Positions 1-12,476 of a stretch of 64,000 nucleotides of DNA are shown in pieces. Each line of letters opens with the position of its first letter. The stretch's first letter is position 1. The notes under the pieces were generated by a model. That model saw nothing but the letters and a program-made list of their open reading frames with translations. It was not told where the DNA came from and did no database searches. The position numbers were made by a program, and so were the translations under genes. The stretch comes from Echria macrotheca (taxonomy: Eukaryota; Ascomycota; Sordariomycetes; Sordariales; Schizotheciaceae), in contig MU839841.1 in assembly GCA_030411725.1 (NCBI GenBank), positions 682,001-746,000 of the forward strand, read 5' to 3'.

Positions 1-643
1 TTCCCAACCTCGTAACGGCCGCTTAGCATGCTTCTTCAACGGACTTGCAGCACACTAATTATTCCATGCCCCGGCACATCTCACAAAAAGAGAAAAATAG
101 CGGCCAAGTCGTATTGTATTGACCCCGACTTATCAACAACTACAACCCCACGCTACCAAACACGGACCAAGACAACAAATCGACAGACTGCTCGCGAGGC
201 CATACCACCAAGAAACAACGCATTAAAGCCGCCTCCAGTCCCCCCAATCACTAATGCCAGCCCCATCGGACAATTCGTCGCCATCGCTACCCCTTTTTCG
301 CTGAATCGGTGATAAATCAAAACGTAACGCGCTCAAAACTGGTCTTCCGATGCCGCTGTCTGTTGTCTTCAAAACCGCTGTCGAGTCCGCGTAAAGCAAC
401 CAAAGCACTGCATCTCTTGCGCTTATCCCTGAGCCTATCGGCCGCACCAGAAACGAAATTAACTTGCCCTGCCAGATTCTAGACGCACGTTGTCAAGATC
501 CCTCAGAGAACGCCATGACACCTTACTATGCTGTCCCGGAACGCCCCAAAAGCTAAATCCTGGTCAAATACACGTCGGGGTCTGGGAGCCCCTGCATGAA
601 ACGAAACGAGCCAGAACATGTAGTCGAACCATCGTCTTGGTCG
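1..643. other. Intergenic / 3' flank of the BNI4-like gene
   Basis: No gene is supported here. Short open frames exist on both strands but lack conserved motifs, splice logic or coherent composition. The stretch probably holds the 3' UTR of the minus-strand BNI4-like gene and spacer beyond it. Confidence 0.5.
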
Positions 644-3300
644 TTAAAAGAAGTGCGTATAAATCTTTGAGTTCTCGTGGACCTCCATTTCCTGCTTCGG
701 TTAGTCCCGCTAGACATGGATTCCCGCAAAAAACATACCATCTTGAAGCTGTTCAGCTCCTCCTTGATTTGCTGTGCCAGCATCGGCGTGAGCCGGTTGC
801 ACGTAGCAATCTCGCCCCGGCGGTCGTACTCCTGACTCGGCCACGTATCGTAGAAAATGATGCGCGGGCTAAACGTGGCATTGCGCTTCATCGTCCCCTG
901 CGGCGTCCCGGGAGCGCTCTTAGTGTCCTGTCGGAGCCGCAGAGCCGACACAAAGTAGTCCTCGCTGCCAATCGTCACGGTGCCCCCTCGCTTGTGTCCG
1001 TGGACTTCATCATTCGGAGTGCTTGGCGCACTCGAGTTCGGAGAATCGGTAATGCTTGGGACGCCGGGAACGTCAAAAGCAGAAGGCCTCGTCTCAGAGG
1101 GTTTAGGGGAAGGAGTCGATGATCCACTAGTATCTAAAAGCTTGTCAGCTCGGCTCACAGACAAGCAACATATATCCTTACTCTTCAAGATTCCCTTGCG
1201 CACAGCAGCGAGAACCTCGGCCCTCTCCCTCTCGCCGCCAACAATGCTCCTCCGCGAGGTGGAATTATCGGTGCCCGAGCTTCCCAGACGCTCCGAGAGG
1301 CTCGGGGCATTGGCGGCATCGATCGAGTTGCGCTCGAGGTGTGGGAATCCCGTACCACCACCGGGTTGCGAATGAGGATCAGCGTTCACGTTCACCCGCT
1401 CTCGCTCGGCTTCCGCGGTAACCATAGATACGGATGCCTCCGGGGTTTCGGGAAGCTTGGCATCGGCAGCCGGAGCTCCAATCACCGACTTGGGTCGGAA
1501 AAGTCCGACGAGCGACCTGGTTCCCTTCTTCATTCCGCGACCCATCTTTCGGATCATAATCGAAGCTGACGAGGCAGTGGACGAGATCGAGAGGTTGTCC
1601 GTGGACCCGGTGAAGAGCTTGCCGCCGTAGATATTGCTGCCAATACCAGCGTCCTCCTGCTGCTGAGCGATCCGGGCCTGCTCGGCATTGTAAGCCTCCT
1701 CGGGATCGCGGTCCTTGTGGAGCTTGCCCGGTGTTGTTGGCCGGGGATTATCAGTAGTGTCATTCTCCTGCCCGGCCTTTCTGAACTCTGCCGCGCTACC
1801 AAAGGAAAAGGCCCGTCGAAGTCTCGAAGTCTTGCTCTTGGCTTTGCCGCCACCTTGCCTGATCGCAGACAGTTGTCTAACAGCGGGGCTCTCAACCCCT
1901 GGGGACGCTGGTTTCACCGGCGAGGCAGGAACAGCAGCAGGCCCGCCGTTTTCTACCTCCTTGTCCATATCCACCGGCTTCGAGAGGGGAGAAGGATTGG
2001 CCATACGCTTCGTGCTGGCAGCATCGGAAGAGGAGCTTCGTGGGGGAATGTTCACCAACCGGGGATAATCTGGGCCGGCACCGGCTGGGGAACGTTGCGA
2101 GGGCGAGGGGGGGTTGCCCGACTGGAGAGGAAGTCAGCAAATATTCGGGCGAAACAAACATGCAGACAGTTTCGTATTGCGCTTGAGCAAGTTTGAAGGC
2201 ACATGCGTAAAACTTACCGGTGTCGTAGTGCTTCCAGAGCTTCTTGCGGAAGACCGACTGTCCGAGCTGGCAGTTCTACTATCGGCAAGATTGGCATTTC
2301 CATCAACAGAGAGGTTACCACCGTTCTTGCGGGCAATTTGGTCCGTGTCAGCGCTCTTAGGGCGTGTGGACTGCTCAGAGAGTTTCAATTCTCGCTTGAC
2401 GTCTTGCGGGGCCAGCGGTTGGAAGGGACCGACAGAGTCTAATGCAGGCATGCTGCGTCTCCGAAACCGCTTGACATCATCCTGCTGGGGAGGGCGAGAA
2501 AGGGGCATGTCGTCGACTGCCGAGCCTGTGAGCGGCCCGATAGCGCTGTTCGGTCGATTCTGTACGCTTCGAGGGACTGCGCCTCGCTGGTCCAGTGGGT
2601 TCCGTGTGGTATAGTTCTGGCCTACAGCAGTCATACTTGTCCCTGAAGGCGGAGCAGGAGTCCGTCCTGTCGCCTGCCCTGAACTCGCCTGGTCAGGGCT
2701 CCGCATGGCCGTCCGCCTGTACCTCTCGGGCGACAACTTGGATGGGGCCGAGCCAACTGATGACTGCGACGTTTGCGATGACTGGGACGAAGTTCCGCTT
2801 GACTGCGAAGATTGCGACAACCTAGGCATCGGGGGCCTGCGGCTTCCGGGTCCGGGAAGAACCGAATCGTCCCGGGAGGCAAAGGCGTTTTGCGACGTTA
2901 CCGTGGCGGAGCTCGGCAGGTTCGTGAGAGAAGCGCTCGCTGAATACCGGGGGCGTGCTGCGATATACTGGTTTTGATCAAACGTTTGTGTAGTTGGTAC
3001 CGACGGTGCCGAATTCGTTCGGGACGACCCAAACTGCTGCCAGGGTGTGCCCTGGTTGAGGCTAGGCGTCGATGTGAAGGCGTATGGCTGAATAGGAGCA
3101 GCAGCCGCCCGATATGCTATTGGGACTGCAGCTCCGCCTGGCAAGCCATGTATGCTATGCCGCTTCTGGGAGTTGTTCCCATACTGCCCGCTCTGTTGAG
3201 GCTGAGATGCCTGGAGCATACCAGAAGCGGATGTAGGTCGGGTTTGGAGCATAGTCGTGGTTGTCGACTGCTGGGGATAACCTTGTACGAGGGTCGCCAT
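644..3300 (-). CDS. BNI4: Bni4-like scaffold protein (PP1-targeting, septum/cell wall)
   Basis: Predicted 837 aa in three exons: 3300-2218, 2121-739 and 691-644, with introns of 96 nt and 47 nt, both phase 0. Most of the protein is low-complexity and disordered (Ser/Gln/Pro-rich, with runs such as SSQSSQTSQSS). The C-terminus is conserved: a KRNATFSPRIIFYDTW segment resembling the Bni4 PP1-docking region, then EYDRRGEIATCNRLTPMLAQQIKEEL, and after the last intron the tail MEVHENSKIYTHFF. Reading through that intron would replace the tail with an unrelated sequence, so the splice is well supported (donor GTATGT, branch GACTAAC, acceptor GCAG). In yeast, Bni4 recruits the phosphatase Glc7 and chitin synthase III to the septin ring. 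A similar role at septa or growth sites is inferred. A probable 5'-UTR intron lies upstream. Confidence 0.82.
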
Positions 3301-3447
3301 GGTCGAAAAGTTCCGGCCGAATCGATTCGCGCGTTAGATTCTTTGACGTGTTGCCGAAACGTGGAACGGCGTCGAGATGAAATGGGAGTTAAGGAGACAG
3401 CGGGATACAACGAAGGAATCAAGGAGATCTCCGGCTAGGGAGCGCGT

Positions 3448-3608
3448 CTAGCAGAGAAAAATGTTAGCCAGTCTCGTCGCGTAAAATGGCGTCAAAAAGA
3501 CACCCGATAGTTTGGAACTGCCAAAGCCGTGTGAGGCTCTGTGGTCGTGTCCCCCGGGGATACGACGCGTGACAAGGGACAAAGAACACGACGCTAGGTG
3601 TTACTCAC
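3448..3608 (-). other. Probable 5'-UTR intron of the BNI4-like gene
   Basis: Read on the minus strand, a consensus donor GTGAGTAA starts at 3608. A GCTAAC branch site, a T/C-rich tract and a CTAG acceptor end at 3448. The 161-nt segment lies 148 nt upstream of the ATG and matches the intron grammar seen in the coding genes. Seen directly: the splice motifs. Inferred: that the BNI4 leader is transcribed through here. RNA reads would settle it. Confidence 0.5.
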
Positions 3609-6600
3609 TTGCCAGCCAGGAGCAATGGCGAGGAATTGGCTGAGCCTGTTGAACAAGAAAGCTCGGGGATAGTATTCCAAGACTTAAACGACTGTGGTAT
3701 TATAGAACTGAAGGACGCCTGCGGCCAAGGGATGAATACGGGCGAGATATTCGTTCCGGAAAAGAAGCCCACTGTCACCGTGAACCTCTTGGGACTAACG
3801 AGTCTGTCACGACCCGCCGGATATAACAGTCGAGATGGGAATTGAGCAAGCAGTGTCTCGACTGACAGCTGCGGGTCTTGGGGCGCTACTGGGACGAGGA
3901 CATGGAGGAGGCTGACGGTCGTGGTCGTTATGAAACAAGTCGGTTCGGGGCGATTTGGGGGGAGCGAAATAAAAACCCGGGAGCTGGTCGAGCGAGGTCG
4001 TGGTGCAATCCGTCCGAACGATGCGATGCAGATCCAAAAGTGCAAAGAGGAGAAGCGACGGAAGACGAAGACGGCGAAATTCTACGGGTAGGTAGAGGAG
4101 CGGGGAGAATCGAATAGAAAGGGCGTCTCGGGAATGAGGCCCGGCGGAGACCAGAGATGCACGGCGGCGTGTGAGGAGAAGAAGCAGGCGTCGAAGGAGC
4201 ACCCGATGCAACTCTCGGTCGCGGCCAAGGGCAAACGGCAACGTCGTCGAATTGAGGCCGCGGTCGACGCCTACGGGGGGAGGGAAGAAGAGGATAGGGA
4301 GAGAAAGAATGATGAGAGTTGGAAAATGGGAGCGAGCGAGGGGAGGAGAGGCCGGCGAGAATCGGGTCTGGGGAAGTTTCGCAGGTTTGGTCTGGCTCTG
4401 GCTCTCTCTCTCTCTCCTGGAGGAGCAGCCTGTGCAGGGCAACGGTGGTGCACCACGCCAAAACCAAAAAGGACGGCCAGGGACAAGCCGGTGCCTCCTG
4501 CCGGCGAATCGGGCTACCGCAAGAATTCAAGACACGCAGACGACGCACTGCACACTCCACCCGCTAAACCCGCTAGAGCAAGGCCGGCCGCGGCGTACAG
4601 TGGTGTCCGTACAGTACGAGAACGCGACCCTCTCTTATTTTTCCAATTTGCAAGCTCGCGACGGGATCCAGGCAAAACACACACACACATCGCACACAGA
4701 CAGCACTTACCTGCCTCACACACGGAATGGCAGAGACGGCCAGGACTCAGGCATGCTGTTTTCGGCAATTTTTGTTGCTTCTTTGCAGTATTTACAGCCC
4801 TGCAATCGGCAGCCCTCTGGACTTCCCCCACGGAAGCTTTGGTAGGGCTCTCGCGTTTCCGTCAGGAACAGGAACCAGTCCCCTTTTGCAGCCCTCTCTT
4901 CAGGCGACTCCTGTTCAGGAACAGGCGCCCCGTGTTGACGGGCCCCCAAGGGCCAAGAAGTCAGTCTGATGATTGGCGGGCCAGTCATGGGATGGCATTG
5001 ATCCAAGGCGCGCTAAACAAGGGTCTGCTGCTGCTGCGAGCGGCGCTGCAGCAGCGCAGCCAAAAACATCGCCGTACCAGTACCGGAGACAGAGAGAGAG
5101 AAGAAAAGAACCCGAACAAAAAATGGACGCGAGCCGGGGCAGAATCACGAAATTAATTTGGATCTTCTTTCCGCGCCAGGCTGGCCCGTCCGCTCTGCCT
5201 ACGAATAAAGTATTTTACCCCCTCCACCAGCACTGACATCACCCAGAGGTCGATCTCGACTCTCTCTCTCTCTCCCCGCACTCGGCATGTCTCTGGTCGG
5301 GCCTACTTTCCAGGAATGTCATCCCTCAGGTTCTCCCGATGAGAACGGAACGCAGCGGCGGCGGCGACGACGACGAAAGGTGATGCCAGTCTCGGTTTCG
5401 GGCTTTTCCATCCACGCACGCCATTGCCAGCCAGTCCCCCCCGGATTTGGGTCAAACTTGTTTGGGTAGCCAATGTCCGGGTATTGTAGCTCTGGAAACC
5501 TGCTTGATAAAAACCGGCGAGGTGTCGTTTTCTGCTTAGTTAGAGCGCCCGCATATCTGCCACTTTCCCCCTCCATCATTTGTTGCCCACTGCAAGGCCC
5601 GAGCAAGCAAGCAGCATTGGAGAAAAGGGAAAATAGCAAAAAGCACACAGTGTGAGATTTGCATGTCGCCGTATATGCTTCTCTTTCATGCCTAGGCGAA
5701 ATCCTTGCCCATTTAAAACCACCAAACAAGGGCCATTCCGCCGCGTTCTAGGACCTCGTTTCCCTCTCCTCTCCACCTCAGGCTATTGCGGGCGCCCCCA
5801 CTCTGGAATCTGGTGATTCTGGGATGCATCGAATTCAGGAGAAGGTGGATAACGACATGCCAAGCCCAGCTTTGGTTTTGGTAAGTTATTCATTGTATCT
5901 CTTGAACCCGTGGCCAACCATCTCCCAACTCTGTCTCTCTCTTTTTCTCGATTGTTTTTCTGGTGGTGTGCAAACATTTACCATTTTTCAATCGATGCCA
6001 GGTTCCTGTAAATTTGCAGCTGCGCGCCCGCGCCCTCATCTGCAGCTCTCCCCTCATTCCCCCTTTCCATGCCGCAGGCCAGCGTCGTGTCGTCGGCAAG
6101 TCAGCGACTCGGAAAGGAAATCCAGCCTTCTCTCTTCTGTCTGTTATTCCTCTTTTGTCTGTTTTTATTTCGCCCGTATGCAACTAGACGCTGCACGGGT
6201 CGGTGACTGCACGGACTGGCTGGATGACAGATCCTTTCGATACTAGGCAGCCCGGTTTTGAAAAGACGGTGACTGATTATATGCCTTCCTCCTTAAATAA
6301 TACCAGCTGCCTGGTTGTCAGTTGGTTTGCGTCCAGATCTTGGCCCGCTCCGCCTCAGTAGATAACTGTGTCGCTGCATTGCGCTCGATCACCTCACAGC
6401 TGACTGCGAGTGCGTGAAGCAAGGCCGAGATGCAAGCCGCCATCACAGAATCCACTCGCCGCGTCAACTGCTCTACTGTGTACGCAGTTGGGGCCCCAGG
6501 TTTGTAGGTCTGACGCACCGTCATTTGCCAGGGCTCTACTCTATATTTGCACCCAAACACGTGGCGTCGGACCCGAAAGAAAAGTATGGAGAAGGCAATG

Positions 6601-9099
6601 CCGCGTGTTGATAGCCGGATGAATCCTGCCGTGAAGTCGTTGATGGTGTCTTCGTCCCCGAAGGACAGGACCCCAAAATCGTGCCGCCTCCCGGTACATC
6701 CCCGAATCTCGAATCTACGAGTGACACGAGAAAACCCCCGAGAGGTCTTCAAAGACGATCCCGCTTAGCCGTTTTTGTATACGGGTACACACCTTGGTGA
6801 CAGACGGCAAACGGGTGGAAGTGCCTGGTTGGACGAACGGGCACAACCACTTAAGCCCTGCCATGCGCCGACCACGAAAACACGCATGGCGCCAGCACTA
6901 ATGTCGATTCGAGGCTCTGCTGGCTGGAATGCTGGAGTCAAAGTGCCGGACTCCTCCCACCTGCAGCGCGGGTCCAACCTCACCTGCTGTGGTCTTTTTC
7001 TTTTGCGATGCACACAGGCACAATTACGCCATCTGTACCGTGATGTCTGCATTCGAGCACCGCTCTTGGGGTTAGCACAGCCGGCCGGCGGAGAAGACCG
7101 GCACCAAGACGTTTGGACCATGGCATTCTCGTGCTCGGCCAAGATTTGTGTGGATTTCCATCTTTCTCGATCATCCTGAAACACGGCGAGAGATCCGCAC
7201 TATGCGGCGTAAAGCATGGCCGGTATATCAAAGAAAGATCCATATATCCTCAACCGTGGGAATAAACAATGATTACCTAACGCCCACGTCAACCGCCCGA
7301 GGTCGACGGCTGGGCCCAGAATCGAACTGCAGCGGATTCCTTCGAGGACGTCGTGGTCGTGTTTCAGAACAACGAGACCCCGCAGCAGGGCGACGCAATC
7401 GTCTTCCCGAGCGGCGACTGGTGGGAATAACACTGGCCGGGATGCACCGCGCGGTCAGCTGCTGGGAACGGCTCTGATTCGCCGGCCAGCAGCGCCGGCA
7501 GCCATTCAAAAGACGCAATGGATGCCGGGGCCGGAGGCTGTTGTGCGCAGCGTCATGCCGGTCGAGGTGGGGAACAGCGGGTTCTCGTTGGCCATTATCG
7601 TCGACGTCGGTTACTGTCGAGGCCATTCTTCCACGTCCGGCATCCGCAACGACGTGGGAACATGGCCTGCTGCGGCCGGCGGAGACACCGCACAGTGAGA
7701 TTCGGCGACCAAGAGCCGTGCGACAGACCGAGCCTCTGCACTGCACGCAAGCAAGCGGAGACGGCTCGGAAAGAGACTCTTTGGGCAGGTTGTGTCGCAA
7801 GACATGCCTTGATGTGTTCGGCTTCTCGCATGGACAGCAAGGAGGTTGGGAGGTATTCGTGGGGGACGGTTGCAGCAGAATTTCCATGGTTCGCTTTCGT
7901 AGCATTCCGGACCTTGGGTTCATCAGGAGAGGGTCGCAATCCTACGCAGTTCAGACTCAGACAGTACGCTGCTGGGTGACCAACCACGCCAACGTTATCT
8001 GAGTAAAAAAGGGCGAAGGTATCCCCGCCAGCGGTCAGCGTCTTCAGATGTCGTGTCTTCAGATGTCAAGAGCCGCATCCGATCGTCCCGGCAGCGTCAA
8101 CATGACCTTCTCGTCCTGCGCAATACGAGAACAGACAGCTCGATGTGGTTAGAAGGCCGGGTCTTGTTGCTGCCGCCGTGACCTGATCTGATCGGACCCG
8201 AGCGTGGAGCAGCCGTTGGACTCCATCCAACGTCGCACACGCGTCGGCGGTCAGGCGAGGGGCATGGATCTTCGGGTGCGATCCGGATCGGTTTGTTTGT
8301 TGCCAAGCCAGCGTGCCTTGGAATTCGACGGGCTTCCAGGAATCCAATCGCAGGAGCCTTGGATGATAGCGAATTGCTCTGTTGCGGTCAGCAGGAACAG
8401 ACAATTAACACGGCCGGCCTATAGCCAATTCCTTAGACCAGCCGTCAGAATGCGACGGCAAAGTGGTATTGTGGGTTGACGAGCAGAGGTCGAATGCCAA
8501 GACTCACAAGTGGCCGCTAGTTAGCGAAGAGATCTTGGTGTGGGGCTTATGCCTAGTTAGTGGGGCACTATTTTCGCTAAGCCTTTTCACAGCAGACGAA
8601 GGGCCCTGTCGTTTTCAGCTCCACCAGCCCCATCTTCAGCCTCAGCCCTAGCCTCAGCTTTGACAGACGCCATTGACCGTTTGCTTGTTGCACTTTCCTT
8701 TCGTTTGTTCCCGGAAATGATAAGGGTTTCATGATCTGAGCTGTTCCTGTGACCATCCAATGAGACAAAACTGGTGTCTACGGGCGGAAGACCCGACGGT
8801 TTGGACTGCAGTCTCACGTCGGTGTTGTTCGAGACATCTCTGCAAGACACGGTGCTTCTCGTAGCGGACCGTCGTTGCACAGACTCCGTCGTCTGAACAC
8901 CGTTCATGACGACAGACGCAGCTAGTCGCTTGCGCATGGACTTATCGGACGGAGGATATCGGATCAAAATCTTCAGAGCACCGACTTGAAGAACTGACTA
9001 CTGCAGCTCTCTCCATTACTATTACTATGGGCAGCGAATCGAGCATGGAGAGTATCCACGCCCTACAGTTTAAACAATACAGGATGAACCGTTCCCCCC
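3609..9099. other. Gene-poor stretch, about 5.5 kb
   Basis: No convincing gene was found. The start is probably the BNI4 leader and promoter. Short purine/pyrimidine tracts occur, such as CT runs near 4400 and 5260. Many overlapping open frames up to 340 codons (for example 4134-5156 +, 7518-8002 +, 7273-7923 -) show no domain, signal peptide or membrane pattern, and compete with frames on the other strand. One minus-strand frame near 8.6-9.0 kb has a more protein-like composition and is listed separately. Confidence 0.45.
8587..8982 (-). other. Unassigned open frame, possible gene remnant
   Basis: A minus-strand frame stays open from just after a stop near 8997 to about 8587. Its composition is protein-like: a basic stretch RYPPSDKSMRKRLAAS, then a Ser/Thr-rich tail ending in an Ala/Glu-rich segment. 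It resembles the cytoplasmic tail of a membrane protein, but no family was recognised. Only about 120 bases separate its 5' end from the 3' end of the esterase gene, which leaves no room for upstream exons. It may be a decayed 3' fragment or a chance open frame. Confidence 0.15.
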
Positions 9100-9917
9100 T
9101 CAGTTGGCTACCAGCTTGCTGACAATAAAGTCCAGGGCGTCTTTTCCATACTCCAACCCGTAACCTTGGTGGGTGGCGGGGTCGTTCCCCTTCGCGCAGA
9201 AGGGATCTGGGGAGTCACAGTATGCCCGAATTCGATCCTGGAAGAGCTGGCACGTGAAGTTGGCCGGCCGCGCAGCAAACTAGGTTATCCGCCAGGTCAG
9301 CATGTGAACATTGCATATCGGAAAGCCCGTCTTACCCCCGGCTCCGTGGCATTCCCAACATTGAACGGCAGACCAGCAACGTGGCGCGGGTTTCCCATCA
9401 GAATGATGGCCGCCGTGTTCTTGGCCGTTGTCTTCGAGACCAGGGATATCGACGAGTTGACCGAAGGGAGATCGGGTCCACCGCAGAAGGCATCGTCCGT
9501 GATCTGGGCACCCTGCGGAGCAGCCAGCGTCAGTTCATCTATGCCATCCGCCTCATCCGCTCAGGGACATACCTGGGAGTAGCCATGCATGATGATGATG
9601 GAGTCGGGACATGCCGCCGCAAACGCTGACGTCTGCTTGACCACGGCGAGCACACCCTTGCCGACGCTCTGGCTGTACACATCGCCGCCGGCCGCCGGGT
9701 AGATGATCTCCTCGGATGTCGCCCCCGGGAACCTCTTGATGATGAGATCAACCAGCGTCTTTGCCGAGCCGAACCCTTGTGGGGTCGTCGTCTCTCTGGC
9801 GCCAAAGACGTGGATTTGGGGGCACTCTCTTGTTTGGTTCTGGCCGCGCTGGGCGGCAGCCCCGAGTATGCCGAGACTGAGGAGTGAGAAAAGCAACATT
9901 ATGACATCAATTCGCAC
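9100..9917 (-). CDS. Secreted CE5 acetylxylan esterase / cutinase-like enzyme
   Basis: Predicted 233 aa in three exons: 9917-9573, 9512-9336 and 9279-9100, with introns of 60 and 56 nt, both phase 0. A signal peptide of about 22 residues precedes the mature start. This is a carbohydrate esterase family 5 alpha/beta hydrolase. The catalytic serine is in GYSQG (Ser114), the acid is Asp196 in YCDSPDPFC, and the base is His211 in THQGYG. The spacing and flanking cysteines are typical of fungal acetylxylan esterases such as Axe2 and of cutinases. The first intron falls inside the nucleophile elbow, between GYSQ and G. The protein should be extracellular and remove acetyl groups from xylan. Cutinase activity cannot be excluded from sequence alone. 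Full length for a single-domain enzyme; no carbohydrate-binding module is present. Confidence 0.9.
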
Positions 9918-12476
9918 CGGGGGGCATGATGTCTACGGTGTGGCTGGCGCATTTGTCTATAAGTTTACACAGAGGGAGAAACAGAGTTATACTCTCCCGG
10001 AAGTCTCATCAAACAGGTCGGAGGTTTATATGGCAACCGTGGCCAAGCCATAGATCGGCTGCCGTTTGCCGAAACGTGGCGCCATGTTGCGAGATCGCCA
10101 CGAGTTGGCGTACAAGTCGCGAAACTCGTGTAGTTTTGCTTGTCGGTAGCTGTCAACTATGTTCAGCCGAACTCAATCTCCCTGATCGGCGTCGGGAGGA
10201 CGGGCGATCTGAGTCGCAGGGCGAACCGACCGGCAACGGGTCATTTAGCCGCAGCATCGACGGCGACGGAAAGGGCCGAGTGAGAACTCAAATCATTATT
10301 TTCTTCTTGAAGGTAGGGATGATAACAGCTAAGTTAAAAACAACCCAAACAGTGGATTCGTTTCCGGTTTGTGGGTGCTGGATTACATACTGGGACCAAG
10401 TCGTGAGCCGGGGGAAGACTGTTGAGGTGAGGTTGAAAACTAGGTACCGTTACATCCACGCGCTCTGCACGCTATGAACCTGGGGTATCCCCAGATTTCG
10501 GTTCCAGCTGCAATTCAGTCCCAAAACGGGACCCGACGATACCTCATGGAACATTGAGTCGGAATATTGGGTGGGAGTGTGTCGGTGAACCCCTGAATCT
10601 CATCTCCGCATTCTGCAGTTGGCTGTCTGCGAAATGTTTGGTCGTGTGTTGCAATGTTGAAGGTGAAAAGCATAGGATCCGCCTATACCTATCTGACTTC
10701 GATCCCCGCCAACAAGATGCCTCAGTCCAGAAGAAGTGTTGACTTCCATTCCTCTGGGCATAGGTTCCACCACCACAGGACAACTCAGGTCCCCGTACCT
10801 ATGAATGCGGAACAATGGCGACCTTGATGCCCGAGGCAGATCCTTCTTCTCCACCCGCTTCTCTATCACAAGTCGCGAGCACAGGTTTCGCTGTGGTCTA
10901 TAATAAAAAGGGGAGATCTCCATCCATGTATTGCTGAAAGCGTCCCATTGTACTGCGGTACTATTCTAGCACACCGAACGGTTTCCCATTGCAAGTTTAT
11001 CTAGCCACATACCTCCGGGAATTCAAGGACCTCCGACCATAACCAAACTGGGAGACATTGGAATACCTCGTTCCTACCGGTGGTTAGTGGTGTTGTGGAC
11101 TTCCACGATTATTGTTTTTGTCGTGTAGGTGGCAGGTTCATTATTCCCTTTTCGGGTGGTTTGGGATCTTGTACGTGTACCACAATAGAATAAGGCCGTC
11201 AGGACAGCACGTCGAGGCCTCCATACCAAAAAGAAGGGAGAAAAAAACACCTTAGGCTTTCGGAGGGCAACTCCATACATGAGCTCCCTCTGGCCATTAC
11301 GCATCTCGAGGACTATCTGTGTTCAGCACACAGTCTAGACAGATATCAGCGTGTATCCGTCTGCGTCTAAAAAGCCCTGGTTTCGTCTGTCTAGGTATCG
11401 ACATCCTCATAAGACCCCTCGTATGTCACCTAGGAATCCGTTTATAGCCTTATCTGCTCCAATAAACCGCCGATATTCCCATGTAAAGTAATGGAACGCA
11501 AGTGCAGCCTTACACACCGAAACTCCCGTCTTGTATTCTTCCTTACAGCAAGATATTCCATCCCGCTGCAAAGAGCCAGTTTGGACTTCAGTCGCTTCAC
11601 CCAGTTCGTGGGAATATGAGGATGCAGAACATAGGCAACGGCATTCCAGAAATATGCTTTACACCTCGATGAGGAAAGGGGCCAAGAATGATGTACTTGT
11701 AGCTATCAAACTCCTGCCAAATAATCTCTATGATAGCAAATTTCAACGTTGCATAGTCTCCCAGTTCAGATTATTAGTTATTACTCTCGTTACCCAGAGA
11801 CCCCCAACCAGATTACGAGTCTAAGAAACCAAGTGGTCATCTACTATCTAAACACCGAGAACGAGAAATACATACATACAGGATACCCGAGAACCACAGC
11901 AACCCACCTACGGTACTTATCAGCCGACAAGGGACTTCATATACCGCCATCTTCTCCTTCCAACATCACCAGTACAAAGTACATAACATACAATACCACC
12001 CTACATACATAAGGCCCCCCATCAGATCAAATGTCCGCGTGGATAATAAAATCCAACCAAACCCCCACGCAAAACTCAGTATCAGATATATTGACCGAAA
12101 GGCTTCCATAGTTTTATCCGCCATCCGGATTTCCAGAACACACACTCAATCACACTCGGACTCACACAGGACAGATAATCTCTAAGAAATATATATATCC
12201 TAGCTAAAGTTCCACCGGGAAGACTAGGGAGGGAAGGGTATGACGTCGACATCAGTCCAGAAAATTTCATCCTGGGCCTTGGATCGTGCTGGCATATAAC
12301 CACAGTTGAAATTCCAAGGCGCTGACATTACACTCAGACAAAGATGTAGAAAATGTCAATGTCAATATCAATTCGGTATCAAGTACTCGTGTGACAACAA
12401 ACCCCGGAAACCAACTGATCCCAAAAATGCCACAATGACAATCCAAAAACTCAATTACCTTCTCCTCATCGCAACT
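9918..12476. other. Intergenic, about 2.6 kb
   Basis: No gene is supported. The first few hundred bases should hold the promoter of the minus-strand esterase gene. The remainder is richer in AT than the coding regions and contains only short unconvincing open frames (under about 110 codons on the minus strand near 10.6-10.9 kb). The 3' UTR of the GH16 gene probably occupies the last few hundred bases. Confidence 0.45.

Noticed and set aside
4134..5156. 340-codon plus-strand open frame
   Set aside because: Arg/Ser-rich, no motif, overlaps several other frames on both strands in GC-rich sequence; most likely chance.
6318..6752. 144-codon minus-strand frame with a hydrophobic start
   Set aside because: No upstream exon, no conserved motif; the frame begins in unrelated-looking sequence.
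7315..7340. tRNA-like TTCGATTC element on the minus strand
   Set aside because: Flanking bases do not form a T-arm and no acceptor stem is present.
7960..8000. Possible 5S rRNA-like end (gctgggtgacc)
   Set aside because: Only one short match; the remaining 5S promoter boxes and stem structure are not visible.
7518..8002. Overlapping frames of about 150 codons in several frames
   Set aside because: Mutually exclusive frames without domains; typical of GC-rich noncoding DNA.
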